From Lepeophtheirus salmonis (Eukaryota; Arthropoda; Copepoda; Siphonostomatoida; Caligidae): 64,000 nucleotides of DNA. The notes under the pieces were generated by a model that did no database searches, was not told the DNA's origin, and was given only the letters and a program-made list of their open reading frames with translations. Below are positions 1-11,499 of this stretch, piece after piece. The position numbers were made by a program, and so were the translations under genes. The DNA lies in assembly GCF_016086655.4 (NCBI RefSeq), contig NC_052137.2, positions 7,440,001 to 7,504,000 of the forward strand, written 5' to 3'. How positions within the stretch are numbered: the first letter of the stretch is position 1; each line of letters begins with the position of its first letter.

Positions 1-520
1 TTCACAGACGGAATATTTATGCTTTTTCGTTTAGGTATTTTGTCCATTATGAAAAGAACTTTTTTAAATTTTCATTCAATTAAATATATTTTTATGTAGT
101 AAAGAAATTTGCCTCGCTCTAAAGTCCTATTTTTTCAAGGCAAGACAAGAATTGTATACAACATAATATTTAATATGTATATATAATCAAATAAGAAGAA
201 AAAAACTTGAGCTTCGCTTTTTTTTTGTTATTATCTTAGCACTCTTTAACGAGCCTCACAAACATTTTTAGTGCCTTTTCTTCCATTTAAATAAATATAA
301 AAGCATATGTCTAAATGTTATATTCATATAAAGGAGAGACTAAGAGCAAAAGTAAACAGCTGGATTTGTATTGTACATATTATGTGGCCCGTTAACACAA
401 TAGCAAGCTAGAATGATTTCTATCAAAATGGAGCCCGGATTACATTTCTATTTTACTCATAATTTATCGTCCATTTTTTTTAACAAATTATTATTAATTA
501 GCCAACATGGATTAACTTTA
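1..520. other. AT-rich non-coding, nothing identified
   Basis: No recognisable gene, transposase motif or terminal repeat is visible. The stretch is A/T-rich with short homopolymer runs. It is probably intron of the LamG gene whose first visible exon lies near 30 kb. Confidence 0.5.
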
Positions 521-1415
521 CAGGGAATGGGGATCAAATTGTCGCCAAAATATTTTTCTACAAAAAACAACACAAAATATACATTTTTTAACTTTTTTAT
601 TGAAAATCAAAACTATGACGAGCATATAGGTATAGAGTAGCCATTCATTCGATATAATCACCGTTTGCATCAATAACGACTTCAATACGGCCTCTGAATC
701 GGCTGCAGGCTCTTCTGACCATCTCATTGTCCATGTTGCCGAATACCTCCTTGATTGAGTCCATCAGGTTGGCCTTGGTGCTATGGGGTGTCTGTTGGTA
801 TGTCTCTCGACATGGCCCCAGACAAAATAGTCCAAAGGATTAAGGTCGGGAGAGTTAGGAGGCCACAAATCCTTGGTTAAGACGTCATAACAGTTCTTGG
901 TTAAACACTACATGGAGATTTTGGACACATGGTAGAGTGCTGAGTCCTGTTGCCACACCCATGGCAGCCCAGATCCCTCGCCATGGCCTTCATGGACCTG
1001 GTAGGGTCATTCTCAACCATCTTCTTCACCTTGTACACTTGTGTCCCTGACTTCCTGTCGGTGCCCTCCTCCTTGGGTGCCCTCTTTATGGTGGCATCAA
1101 CATCCCAGGTGTCCTCTAGCTTCCTACGGATACGCTGAACAGTTTGTAAATTCACTCCTAAGGTTGAAGCAATCGTTGAATTGGAGATTTCACCTCCATT
1201 ATTAACCAATGCCATGACTACGGGGACCTCGAAAGCTCCTCGTTCCACTTATATCTCTTTATCTCTTCATATGATGACGGCATGATGCTAACTGAACTAC
1301 TTATCGTCAGCTGACGAGAATAGCTTTCCTATTTGGTAACCGGTTTTTTATTTGATAATATCGTCTTCAAGTTATCAAGGTTTAAAGTAGGCGAAAATTT
1401 GATCCCCGCTCCCTA
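521..1415 (-). mobile_element. mariner-type element, internally deleted (895 bp)
   Basis: The ends are inverted repeats. The left end CAGGGAATGGGGATCAAATT matches the reverse complement of the right end, TAGGGAGCGGGGATCAAATT, and TA dinucleotides flank both sides (519-520 and 1416-1417), as expected for Tc1/mariner insertion. The transposase is coded on the minus strand and broken. At about 0.9 kb the element is shorter than the usual 1.3 kb, because part of the catalytic core is missing. It is non-autonomous. Confidence 0.85.
640..1248 (-). pseudogene. mariner transposase remnant
   Basis: Cut-and-paste transposase fossil inside the 521-1415 element. From the start codon at 1248 the minus strand encodes a helix-turn-helix half (GGEISNSTIASTLGVN, then TVQRIRRKLED), followed by a second helical region (RSMKAMARDLG). 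The reading then jumps, in a shifted frame, to a WQQDS motif (second catalytic Asp), and continues at about 890-790 with WPPNSPDLNPLDYFVW (third Asp present). The first-Asp block is deleted. The C-terminus runs on to about 640 in a further frame. The HTH is clear, the pattern is mariner D34D-like, and no intact product is possible. Confidence 0.8.
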
Positions 1416-1419
1416 TATT

Positions 1420-1830
1420 TAAAAAGGGCCAAATTGGAGGGCCTTTAAGTGCCTTTAATCTAATAAAGGCACTTAAACAACATTCTACAGTATCTTTAAT
1501 CATACCACAAGTTTGAAATTAAAGCCTATAATTGACTAAAATATGTCCTTAAATTATTGGCATGGTTGTTTTTAATACATATTGCACTACTTCAAGTAAA
1601 AAAAAACTATTTATCACAATGAAATATTATGAAGATAATCTGTGAAAAGCCTTATTATAGCCAACGTTTGTCCTTGTCTTAAATAAAGGCTTTAAACCAT
1701 AGCTAATATGCTTGGGAATCTTAACTAATCTTATAAATTTGAATGTAAGGCTTATAATTAATGTACGAAGTGGTCTATTGAAATCTAAACACTTGATAAT
1801 TCAATAATTAATGAAGGTAACCCCTTGTAT
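1420..1830. repeat. dispersed repeat C fragments plus a mariner TIR scrap
   Basis: Contains diverged copies of a sequence around GCTTTAAACCATAGCTAA and AAATTTGAATGTAAGGC. Related copies recur at 49120-49260, at 59270-60665 (several) and at 62100-62320. At about 1768-1820 there is an isolated piece like the outer end of the 18.8 kb mariner (GGTCTATTGAAATCTAAACAC) with no transposase beside it. No coding content. Confidence 0.5.
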
Positions 1831-2301
1831 GACCTTCTCTGAGATTCTCACCCTTTTCCAGAAGCCCTTGACATGGTAGAAGGTTGCCTTCTTTCATCGA
1901 TTGATTTATAAATTCTTCCAGGAGATTTCCAAAGATTGTATTCTATAAATTATGTATTAATTAGGAAAATTATATATGTATCTATCTGGAGAAGAATTCA
2001 TATGGAGAATCTACATGCACACATATATAGCCTCTCTTTTTTTCTTTTTCTTTTTTTTTACATAATCATCATATTTCATTATTTTCACATCTTTTTTTAT
2101 TCCTTTTTGAAATAAAAATGATATCAAACTTCACTTTTTATATTTATATAATATTATAGTTATCTATATATATTTTTACAAAAAAGATGTGCTTTATCAG
2201 AAGGAGCCATCATGAAAGGAGATGAATAAAGAGAAGGATGGTATTTTTACGTTTGGAGAATTTTTTTATCTATTATTACCTATGCCTATACATATCTGTA
2301 G
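1831..2301. other. AT-rich non-coding, nothing identified
   Basis: Low-complexity T- and A-rich sequence. I see no gene, inverted repeat or transposase motif. Confidence 0.45.
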
Positions 2302-2920
2302 TACCGTGTAATCTTTTGAAGTCGAAACACTTACTAATTCAATAATTTATGAAGATTGAGTGATTGAAATTAATTCCTATTTCGATATATTTAAGCATAA
2401 GTAGTTAATTACAAATATAAAATAACTTGGCTTAGGTACAAGTCGAGGAAATGACACTTGAACATTATCCGGCAATTTCCCTATCGAACATCCAGTACTT
2501 GGGCGTCTCCAGTGTCACTGTCTATCCTTTCAGAAAATCCAAAACGCTGGGAGAAAAAAAAAAGATCTATCAAAAAGGCCAAACTGAACTCGCAGGAGTT
2601 AAAGAAAACAAACAGCCAAAACAAATCCCTTCAGTCCATGATCTCCGTGTTTCACACCAGACTATTTTGGGACCTATCACAACAATGTGTGGAAAGAGCC
2701 TTATAAGGATGGAGGGACCATTTTTGACCCCAGCAATGAAAGAAACCCACCTCCTTCGTTGGAAGAATCTTTTGCGTTCTTTTGAACTCTTTTTATAAAC
2801 TTTTGCCCCCCCCCCTACATCACTGATGCCAACGCCCTCGACTCCATCTATTGGGTGCACTGCAGGGTAGGCCGGAGTGTCATTCATCCAAACACCGAGA
2901 AACCAAACATAAAGAAAAAA
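2302..2920 (+). mobile_element. mariner-family remnant with left TIR (same family as 18.8 kb)
   Basis: The left end GTAATCTTTTGAAGTCGAAA and the subterminal AATAATTTATGAAGATTGAG match the left end of the element at 18810. The start codon at 2451 begins a 115-residue broken reading frame. It ends in a block (LTPAMKETHLLR) typical of the N-terminal/linker part of this family. A shifted frame near 2815-2900 gives a C-terminal piece (DANALDSIYWVH) that keeps an Asp at the third catalytic site. The first- and second-Asp regions are deleted. The right TIR is not visible and sequence after about 2920 is unrelated. Confidence 0.7.
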
Positions 2921-4420
2921 AATGTAAGCCGGGCATGTTGATGGTCTTGATACTGAAACAGCGAATTAGGCAGGATTTTTGTTTCTTCAATTCCTTTGTC
3001 ACAATTTTGATGTCAAAGATGCACAATGCTCTTGACGGCCAATTGTCGAAAATGTGGAATACATATGGAAAATTGTCGATTCCAAAGGTCATGTCAATTC
3101 TGGTTCGTTTGGCAAAAAGATGGATATTATTGGTAAAAAAAACTAAATAAATCCATTCAAAATAATGGATTTATTTTTAGTAAACTTAATATTATTTTTA
3201 TCGATGGCCATTCAGTCTATTTTGGTGGGGCAAAGAACAAAGTAGAATGATGCCTTATTGCCCCATGACCCCTTCCTTATTTCCAGTATCGATTTTGGTG
3301 GATTTTCTAGAGAATAATTTCAAAGTTCTACTTTACCTTTTTTTCCCGATACTCAACTTACAATCTACCTAAAGACTCAACAACAAACGATACGAACAAT
3401 TGAGAAGATTCAATAGGCCAGTGAGCTCCACCATAAATTGACCTATTGTCGTCCTTTAAAACCTATCCACGAGTTATTTTGTATACCCTTCTGTGGGAGA
3501 AGGATTTTGTCCCCCAAGATTTCCAGGACACATGGTCCCATCTATACTTCCTGCGATGTGGTGAAGTTGTCCTTTCCCTTTAGCAGAGAAAAACTCTATA
3601 ACTTGGCATCTCCATCTTTGACTTTGGGGCTATACTAGGCATTTATCTTCCTCCAAACTCTTTTTTTGTTGTTCATAAAATGTATCTCACTGTTCAAATC
3701 GACATACCATTCAAATTATAGACCTTTCTTTTCTATATCAATGGGCACGCTCTCAAAATGTGTAAGAGGGATCAAATACTAATTTTCTCAACTCTATATA
3801 CTTATTTGCATTTATTTTTAATGATTGATGATTATTTGAAGTGTACAAATACATTCTATTCCAAGAAAGAAGCATTCGAGATATATTGTATAAATGTACA
3901 CATAAAAATGCTCTATTTTAAGTCCGTCTTTACTCTTGAGTGGGCTGTTTGTTGTCATGACGAATATCATTAATGACACTCAAAACGTGTAACTCATTTC
4001 CGTTTTATCTTAAAATGGTGCAACTACTTCTTCTTTTTTTTCCACACATTTCAATGCCAGATAATTTATTTTCTATCTCATAGTCTATGCACGTTCATAC
4101 ATGTTCTGTGAACATTAATCTTTGCTATTATCTATCCATGCAATATGTAGTTTAATCTATCTATTCATTCATTCATTTTTTGCAAACCATTCATTCAAGA
4201 TCCATTGGGATCTTCTTCTAATTTGAGCAAATCCTATCAAATCTTTTCTTATACGAATACAGATAATTGCTACGACTAACAGTCATCAAAATAATTTGAT
4301 CTACTGGTAGGCTAAAAAAAAAAAAAAGAAACGGAAGATGAACATAGTCACCTGTACAATTTGAATGTTGAATAATCAGACGTGCTGAGGTCATATTTTT
4401 CACAACTCTGGGTTTATATA
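2921..4420. other. unassigned non-coding stretch
   Basis: No coding similarity recognised. The reading frames of 60-100 codons here show no conserved motif. There is a run of C near 2806-2815 and a few A- or T-runs. Nothing else stands out. Confidence 0.4.
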
Positions 4421-4422
4421 AA

Positions 4423-4590
4423 GTTGTAAATTATGACCTACTGGTATGTTCAAAAAAAGAATCAAAAATTTTAATGGTAAACTTGACGATTTGAAGAGTG
4501 TTTGGGAGGAGACACTTAGCTGTTATGACGTTTCATTAAATTAGCCACGAGCAGCTATGATATTAAGGAAATAAGGAAAAGCTTCACTCT
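4423..4590 (+). repeat. dispersed repeat A fragment
   Basis: Begins near ATTATGACCTACTGGTATG and contains CTTAGCTGTTATGACGTTTC. The same blocks recur at 11.5, 15.5, 30.2 and 48.3 kb, and inverted at 50.7 kb. The family has no obvious terminal inverted repeats and no ORF, so it could be a SINE-like or deleted transposon-derived repeat. Confidence 0.6.
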
Positions 4591-4888
4591 ATATCTAGAA
4601 ATTTCATAGTTAGAAATTACATTGATATCGAATAAAACCTTTTTAGGTTCCAACTTCAACAGGAAACTGTCTCTGCAATTAATATATTGATTTAATCACT
4701 GGACATGAATATTTAGAGGTGTACATTCTAAACTATTGTCAGTATATTTATTTAAAAAATTTGAAATGGTAGTAATACTTATAATTTTAAGATTCTTTGT
4801 AGGTTCACGTCTCCAGCATACAAAAATAATACTAATAATATTTTCACAAGTGCGTTCATTTTTTGAAACGGATTAATCGACGTTGATA

Positions 4889-5640
4889 TTAGGTTGGGGA
4901 AAAAGTAATTTCGTATTTTCCCCTTTTTTTAAATTACGTATATCTTGTTCACATATGAACATACGGTAAGAGGTTTTAATGGTGGGAGTGTATACTACAC
5001 ACGTTTTTGGGACAGTATTGAGCTTGGACGGTTGAGTCTTGACTTGTCGTGCGTGGAGTACGGAGGTCTCAAAGGAAAAGATTCGACATATTTTAAAACT
5101 TCACTACTTGAAAGAAAACGACCAAGAAAATTTGCATTGTAAAATGGACCTATACTCAATTGGTTCCCGTTGCACAAGAGTGATTCGAGCAATTCCCCGC
5201 CCCCTCAATTCTGACAGCTACTGTGAACAACTTGATCGAACAGAAGTGACCAGCATTGGGGAATAGGAGACAACAAGACATCATAAAGACAGGTCGCATA
5301 CATCTTTGATGACTCATCAGAGCTCTGGGAGCTCGGATGGAAAGTTTGTATAGATCCACTCACATTCCAGACGTAGCTCCCATTGAATACTACCTGCATC
5401 TGTTTATGTCCAACGTGCTTAGTGGTATAAATTTGGCCACAATAGAGGACTGTGAAAATTGGTTGTCTGAGTGTTCTGCCACTAGGGACCAGAGCTTCTG
5501 CGAGAAGGAGATTATGAAGTTGTATTTTCGTTGGCAAAAAGTTGTTGAACAAAATGGGGGAGACTTAGCATAAGTCCAACGATTGTAACACTTCTTATAA
5601 ACTTGGACTTAAAGCAAAATTATTTTTTCCCCCAACCTAT
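4889..5640 (+). mobile_element. irritans-like mariner remnant, copy a (about 750 bp)
   Basis: The left end TTAGGTTGGGGAAAAAGTAA and the reverse complement of the right end, ATAGGTTGGGGGAAAAAATA, form the TIRs and resemble the TTAGGTTGGTGCAAAAGTAA type known from irritans mariners. Internal frames carry N-terminal (KIRHILKLHYLKEN), middle (YCEQLDRTEV) and C-terminal transposase pieces. The first-Asp region is deleted. Two related copies lie at 16571-17372 and 48353-49088. Confidence 0.85.
5337..5573 (+). pseudogene. irritans-like mariner transposase C-terminus
   Basis: An open 78-codon frame covers the end of the transposase: PDVAPIEYYLHLF, then EDCENWLSE, then FRWQKVVEQNGGDLA before the stop. 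The family normally has Asp at the third catalytic site (P-S-D-Y). Here codon 5385-5387 is GAA (Glu). A short in-frame insertion lies after it (YYLHLF in place of the usual YHLF). The upstream part of the protein is in other frames with stops, so this is a fossil. Confidence 0.8.
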
Positions 5641-7129
5641 TACATAAAAGAATCATCTAACTTCTTGAAGTTTTTAGTAAATGACGGGCAATTTTTCGAA
5701 TATCAATTCTTCGTGTACGAAACGAATCTTATCACAGGGAGCTAAATAGTTCTTGGATCAGTATTAAGTTTGGATGGTTTTGCCTTTTAATATTTCAAAA
5801 AATCCTCACCCACTTTGGTATTATTCCCCCTACTGATATTGGTTTTCCATTCAATTCGTTTCTACGTAGATTTATTGATGTAATTGTTCATTTAATTTAT
5901 GCTATATGAATGAATAGGCCTCATATATACGTTACATAATACATCCATAGGTCTACTTATTTTATGAGTTATTAATCCAAAGAAAACGCTTTACTTTATA
6001 GTTCCATCCTATTTTTAATCAATGTGAATGATATTACTGTACTTTGCTGCTCTAACCCCCCTTTCTACCTCTCATTCTGAATAGACATAAATCTGTTTTA
6101 TAAGAAGGCATAAAATATAAATATACCCCATGGGAAATTTAAAGTAAGAAATTTAGCTCACATTCATACATTAATGGTCTACCTATCTTCTCAGAAATCT
6201 TGTAAAATAATTCCTTTAAAAGCACATTGAGCGTTGTTACTCGTTTAATTAATTTTTTCTCCGTTCAAATGTTCAAAAATGAACTGAAAGGCCTCCTTTA
6301 TCTTGGATTTCTTAGAATGTAAAAAACATATCAAGATAAATAGGTAATAAGTCACAAGGGTGTATTTTTCTTGGTGAGGGGTAAATGACATGCAATTTAC
6401 TTATTTGGATACTAGCGGTAATTCATAAGTCACGTGGTCCTTTTTCACATATTTTTTACTCAGTCACCCATGTGGGTCTAGATGGTTCTTTTCTTTATCC
6501 CCCAAAACCACATTTTTTGTTACCTATCCCCCAACCCAAGCCCAAAAAAAAGTGATTCTTATTATTCAGAAAATAATATTTTATTTTTAAACTTTTTTTT
6601 TCTAGAGGTGTTTTGAAAAATGCCCTATTTTTTTTAAGTCGATCCTTTATAAAATTTTGACCCCTATGAAGTCACATATATCATATTGTCATTTAATCCA
6701 GCTATACATTGTTTTAAGTTGAAGCCCCTCCTCAACGAGAATAGTCGTAGTTTATGGCCTTATTACTACAAATGGGATTTTTGGAGATGACAAGGGGAAG
6801 GCGGGAGTGAGATTGATGATATGACCATAAAAATGTGACAAATGACCTTTTCAACTTTTGTTATGTTATTGGTGTAATTTCTCAGCTCTTCAAACCTATT
6901 TATTGTGGGTGTGCTTAAGCCTTTGCTTACATGTTACTAGTATCATATGGCATACCTAAATTAAGACCCTTTTTAAAATCAGATGCATGTTATATGATTT
7001 TGAGGGGGAAAATGAATAACTGTTATAAATAAAAGAACCTTCTACATTTAAAATATAACTATTGATGGGAAAATATTAAAATTATATATAATTTCATATA
7101 CGTTATTTTATAATACATTTTTAAATAAA
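5641..7129. other. AT-rich non-coding, nothing identified
   Basis: No conserved coding motif, inverted-repeat pair or match to the other repeats of this window was seen. T- and A-tracts are common. Confidence 0.4.
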
Positions 7130-7330
7130 TTTAAACCCCCAAGATTGACGATAATGCTTACTTCAGAAGGATAAGTTATTACCACGACGACCTATTAAAT
7201 AATGAACAAAAAAAGAAGAAAGAGCACGCGCAACAACCGCTTTTTCTTTTTTTTAATTTCTAAACTGTATTTTTCTTTACATATATCCCTTATTTACTTA
7301 TCCCCCCTTCCCCTCTAAGTGGCGAAATGT
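7130..7330 (+). repeat. dispersed repeat D, copy 1
   Basis: Shares GACCTATTAAATAATGAACA, then AAAGAGCACRCGC and ACATATATCCCTTATTTA-like blocks, with 35940-36130 in the same orientation. About 180 bp, no ORF, no terminal repeats seen. Confidence 0.65.
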
Positions 7331-8565
7331 TTTCTGAATGTTTTTTAGTCAGTTTTTTGAAGTAATATTGATATATTTTTTTGTAATGTTTGAAACATTA
7401 TGCAACTTTGGCATAAACAATTTCACACCGTAGTTAATTATACTTTCTTTGTAATATCAATTATAATGTTGTACATTTTGCTACATTGATAGGAAAAGTT
7501 AAGAGAAAAGAAATTATTGATAACTGATAATGGAAAATAAAAGTGTACATATAATTGAGAAAAAAAAATTAATTTAACCGAAAATATATTCTATTATTTG
7601 CTTTTCATAGAAACTTCCAATCATGTGAGCATTTAAGAGTCTCATGCTGTTGTGAGTAGAAAAATTATATGTTCTATAATAATTGGGAAATATAAGTATT
7701 TGATCACTGACAAAGAAAAAAACAGTCTATAATTTTAATGGTAGATTTATTTGGATAGTGTAAGATATTATAAAACTAGAAAGCTAAAATTGGTGCAATT
7801 AGATCCAATGGCAAAAATTCCAAATCGGTTTTTTGTCCCAATCCGGTAATTGAAACTGGATTTCTTCCGGAAATACCAACATTTTTAATACTATTGCAGA
7901 ACCGCCAATTACTAATTACACAACCAATTAGTCATCCAGAATTATAAAATGAAATTTGTTGCCAATTAAATTCTGCATCTTTTGTATATTATAACTATCC
8001 CTCTCAATGAAAAGTTATTTTAAGATACACCAATAAATGAAAAAAAAGTTACCAGGTTTAAAAAAACAAATGAGTTCTGTCCATTTAGTGTATGGACAAT
8101 GGAGAACTTCACTCTTCTATTATCATTTTTAGCAACTTTGATTTAGCATCATACACTCCATGAACTTTCAAAAAAAAAATGTTACAATTAAATTAAATAC
8201 TAAGTATAACCCCACTCTCAAGCATTGTGCATGGGAAAATTAGGTTTAGGGGATGTTTCTCTGCGTAGTGAAAAGTAGTTTGCATAATTATAACGGTAAC
8301 TCAATTGAATAACTTAAGGTAAAAAAAAAAAAGTAAGGGTTGACTATTTTTTTTCATAAATAAAAAACAAACAAAACTCACTTAAAATTTTTTTGAGTTG
8401 ATTCTAATTTCTTCATATTTAAAGCCTCAGAACTCAGAGTTGGATTGAGTCACGAATGCAAAATTACTTTTCTGTGCGAGTCTACTGTCAACAATATGTA
8501 CCACATACCAAAATATGAGTCAACTCCCTTTCCCAGTGAAAATTTATCATGGAATGACCCATATA
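7331..8565. other. AT-rich non-coding, nothing identified
   Basis: I see no gene or repeat pair here. The sequence just left of 8566 contains no transposase motif. Confidence 0.4.
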
Positions 8566-9159
8566 TGAAAGTGGACTGAATAGTTTCCGACCTCAACGTG
8601 AATAAGGCAGGCCTTGTAAATAAAAGCCAGTCACATTTATTAAGCATCTGTTGAAAGTGACTCATCAAAAGTTTCATCCATTTTGGACACGCAGCTGTTA
8701 TATAAAAGCGAGTCACATTTATTTAGCATCTGTGGACGGTTGCTCATCAAAGTTTCATCTATTTTGGACACGCAGCTGTTATATAAAGGTCGTTAGAATG
8801 AGTTGATGAGAGTCTTTTTGTGAAAATCAAGTATTGAGCCATCATTAAATATTTGTGTTTGAAAGTTTAACCATTAAATAGATTCAAACAATACAGACAT
8901 GTAGAGGTTTATTGTGTTAAAATTTTATGCATCTATACGATTTTGGAAATTTAAACCAAAACCAAAAAGTATATCGTGAAACTGATTTTGTAGTGAAAAA
9001 TGTTGTGTACCATGCGGAGGGAGAACAGAGATGGAAGCACCGCTGTGAGAATTGTGTAGAGTTTCAAGGTGAGTACATATTGAAAAACAAAAAAAAAAAC
9101 AAATTACGCCAAAAAGTTTAGTATCTTTGTTATGTCAGAAACTTTTCAGACCACCCTCG
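8566..9159 (+). mobile_element. mariner/maT-like non-autonomous element (594 bp)
   Basis: The left end TGAAAGTGGACTGAATAGTT and the reverse complement of the right end, CGAGGGTGGTCTGAAAAGTT, are TIRs with flanking TA. The CGAGGGTGGTCTGAAAAGTT end is a mariner type common in arthropods. A frame near 8990-9121 ends like a transposase C-terminus (RWKHRCENCVEFQGEY). All catalytic motifs are gone. A similar end, inverted, is at 37083. Confidence 0.75.
8629..8790 (+). repeat. two-copy tandem repeat (about 80 bp unit)
   Basis: Inside the 8566-9159 element, the block from AGTCACATTTATTAAGCATC through GGACACGCAGCTGTTATATA is followed directly by a second copy beginning AGTCACATTTATTTAGCATC. The copies differ at a handful of positions. 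This is a local duplication that arose within the element. Confidence 0.85.
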
Positions 9160-10740
9160 TATATATTGTGCTAAAGGTTTTATATTGACTAAAAGTCAAC
9201 TTACTCGTGTGTGTCAACCTCTTCTCTCTCGTATGCAAAAACTTTTTTTTTTTTGCTTTCTTGTCTCTGGATATATTTTTATATATTCTACAAGAAAACA
9301 GAGTGGAAACACATTAATCAAAATAAAGAGTTTACAACTCTATCATGACGTCATATTATTAGTTCCTTATTTTTCAAAAAAATATTGTGAAATGGTTCAC
9401 TAAGCAAGAGAGACTTTGTAAATATTGTACGTTCATGTTAAAAAATAATATATTTGGCCTTCTTTTTTATTTTTTCTAATAGTAATATATATTTAGATGA
9501 AAAGGATTTTTTTTTTTAAATTAGAGGGTAAGAAAGTTTGAACTAAAAAAAAACAGTGTTTAAAAAAACAAGAACATGGAAAATTACCTCCAAAAAAAAA
9601 TCCCTCTTTCTTGACAACCCTGTGAATTACAAAGTCAATTCATGCTTCATTTAAAGAGCTAACATTGATTGTTCAGATGTTGCTATATAAGTTGGGTCCA
9701 GACAAAGAGGAAATTATGTTTTTATCTCTGTTTATTATTTAGTACACCAAAAGTTACAGATCGATTTTGATCTTACTTTGTAAAAAGATTATATATGCAA
9801 ACAGTAAGAAGTTCAAGGTAATACATAACGTAAAAACTACATACTTGACAAAAACGTTAGAACAAATTGAGATAAAAAAATCAACTTGATTTTAGGTGTA
9901 GGCTTTGCACTCTACAGAGTGCCCATTCTAGTTTCTTAGTTAGTCACTAGTATTACAGCAAATACTTAGACCAGCGGATTCGAGGTCTTATTATTTGTAA
10001 ATAAAGAAGCTTATAATTCCAACATTCTTGGCTCATGGTTATGACCTCGATGGCACTAGGCCCCCAAAGGTCTATATTTGTTTTTAATATGTGATTTTAA
10101 ATATAACCAGAAGTCTGATCCCATCAAATATGCAATCATTTGATACATCTATTTAAGTTCTTTTAAATGACGCATGAATGTTCCTTGTAGATATGTGGGT
10201 TGTCAAAGAAATGGTCAATTATCTTGCTTAGGTAAATATTCTGCCTTTTTTGAAACGCACTGTACAATTTATAAAGTCAAACTATATTCAGAAAAAAAAA
10301 AAGTTCTCGGTCTTTCATTTGTTTTATTTTTTAAACCTAGTAAATAGTGTTTAATGCCTCTCTTGTGAATATAAATAAGATCCCTTGCTTACATTTTATA
10401 AAACTTGCAAGAAATATATATATTTATTTTACAGTAATTGAGTTACGTACAATTATACATTTAAAACTTTGAATGGTATGAACTTCAAAAGACTTTTTTT
10501 TACAAAAAGTTGTTTGTAATGAAAAACTACATGAGTTGATAATAATTTGTGCGTAACAAGATATTATGCTTGTGATATTAAAGATGAATTAAAGAATACT
10601 ATAAATCTTAAAGTAATTTTTGGATGGTAAACTTTATGCTTTTTTTATTAATAAGCTTAAACTTTCAGTGAATCATCTATACATGCCAAAAATCTCAATA
10701 AGACTATGTTTTGAAACATAAAATTATAGTCATTTTAACA
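9160..10740. other. AT-rich non-coding, nothing identified
   Basis: No motif recognised. The frame at 9185-9403 looks like chance: it is low complexity with an F-rich run. Confidence 0.4.
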
Positions 10741-10941
10741 AACTACAATTTTACTAATCCATAGCTATTCAGAAAAATTAAATTTTTGGGAAAAAAATTT
10801 CAAAAATTAAATTTTTTTGCTCAATTGATTATTTTTCCCGAATGACGAAACAAAATAATTCTAGTATAAAACAAAAAAAAAAATTAATTTGGGTTTGGGG
10901 GAGGCTACAGCCCTCCAGCCATCCCCTTAGGGACTCTTCTG
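10741..10941 (+). mobile_element. foldback element fragment (CAGGGG-end family)
   Basis: Alternating AAATTTTT-rich sequence ends in GGAGGCTACAGCCCTCC and GGGACTCTTCTG. This matches the right end of the 11703-12236 element (GGGGGCTACAACCCC ... GGACTCCCCT). The left end is not recognisable. Non-coding. Confidence 0.45.
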
Positions 10942-11499
10942 TTTTGTAAACATTAGGTTTTCATATATGTAATGAGTGGGTTAATTTATGCACATATATA
11001 ATAATGGTTCTCCTTTACTTTTTGAAGAAAACTCTTTAGTGCTTTCTTAAAGTTCTCAGCATGAAACGTTTTGCCTTATATATATGTATTCATGGAAGGG
11101 TTCATCAAATACTGGGAACGTTTTCCTTCATGTACTTTAAGCTGAGGCATAATAATAAAAAAACGAGTCTTTATACGCATGGAAAAATTGCGTAAGTAGA
11201 TACATATTTTGTACATAGCAAGGTATGTAAATATATATTTAAAAGAGTAACGCAGTGTATTAAATTATATATGGTTTGTGTGTAGATTCTAGATACATAT
11301 TTTATGTGGGTCCGTATGTTGTTTTCCATACTATTTCTTCAGATTCCCTAAGGAGTTGATTGTAGTTATCATATTATGAAGTATGAACAAAGTCGTTACT
11401 TTAAAAAAAAATATATATATTTATATATAAATATACTCTCTGTTTTGTTTTAAGATCATCTTGAGGCAAAAATGAGGTAAATATATGTCGAAAAAATCA
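10942..11499. other. non-coding, AT microsatellite at about 11403-11432
   Basis: Only an A-run passing into (TA)n-rich sequence stands out. Nothing coding. Confidence 0.4.

Noticed and set aside
2570..2887. 105-codon minus-strand ORF
   Set aside because: It is antisense to the mariner remnant at 2302-2920 and has no motif of its own.
4889..5640. TIRs as vertebrate MADE1/Hsmar1 contamination
   Set aside because: The TTAGGTTGG start is shared by many irritans mariners. The interior differs and two other diverged copies exist in the same window, so it is resident in this genome.
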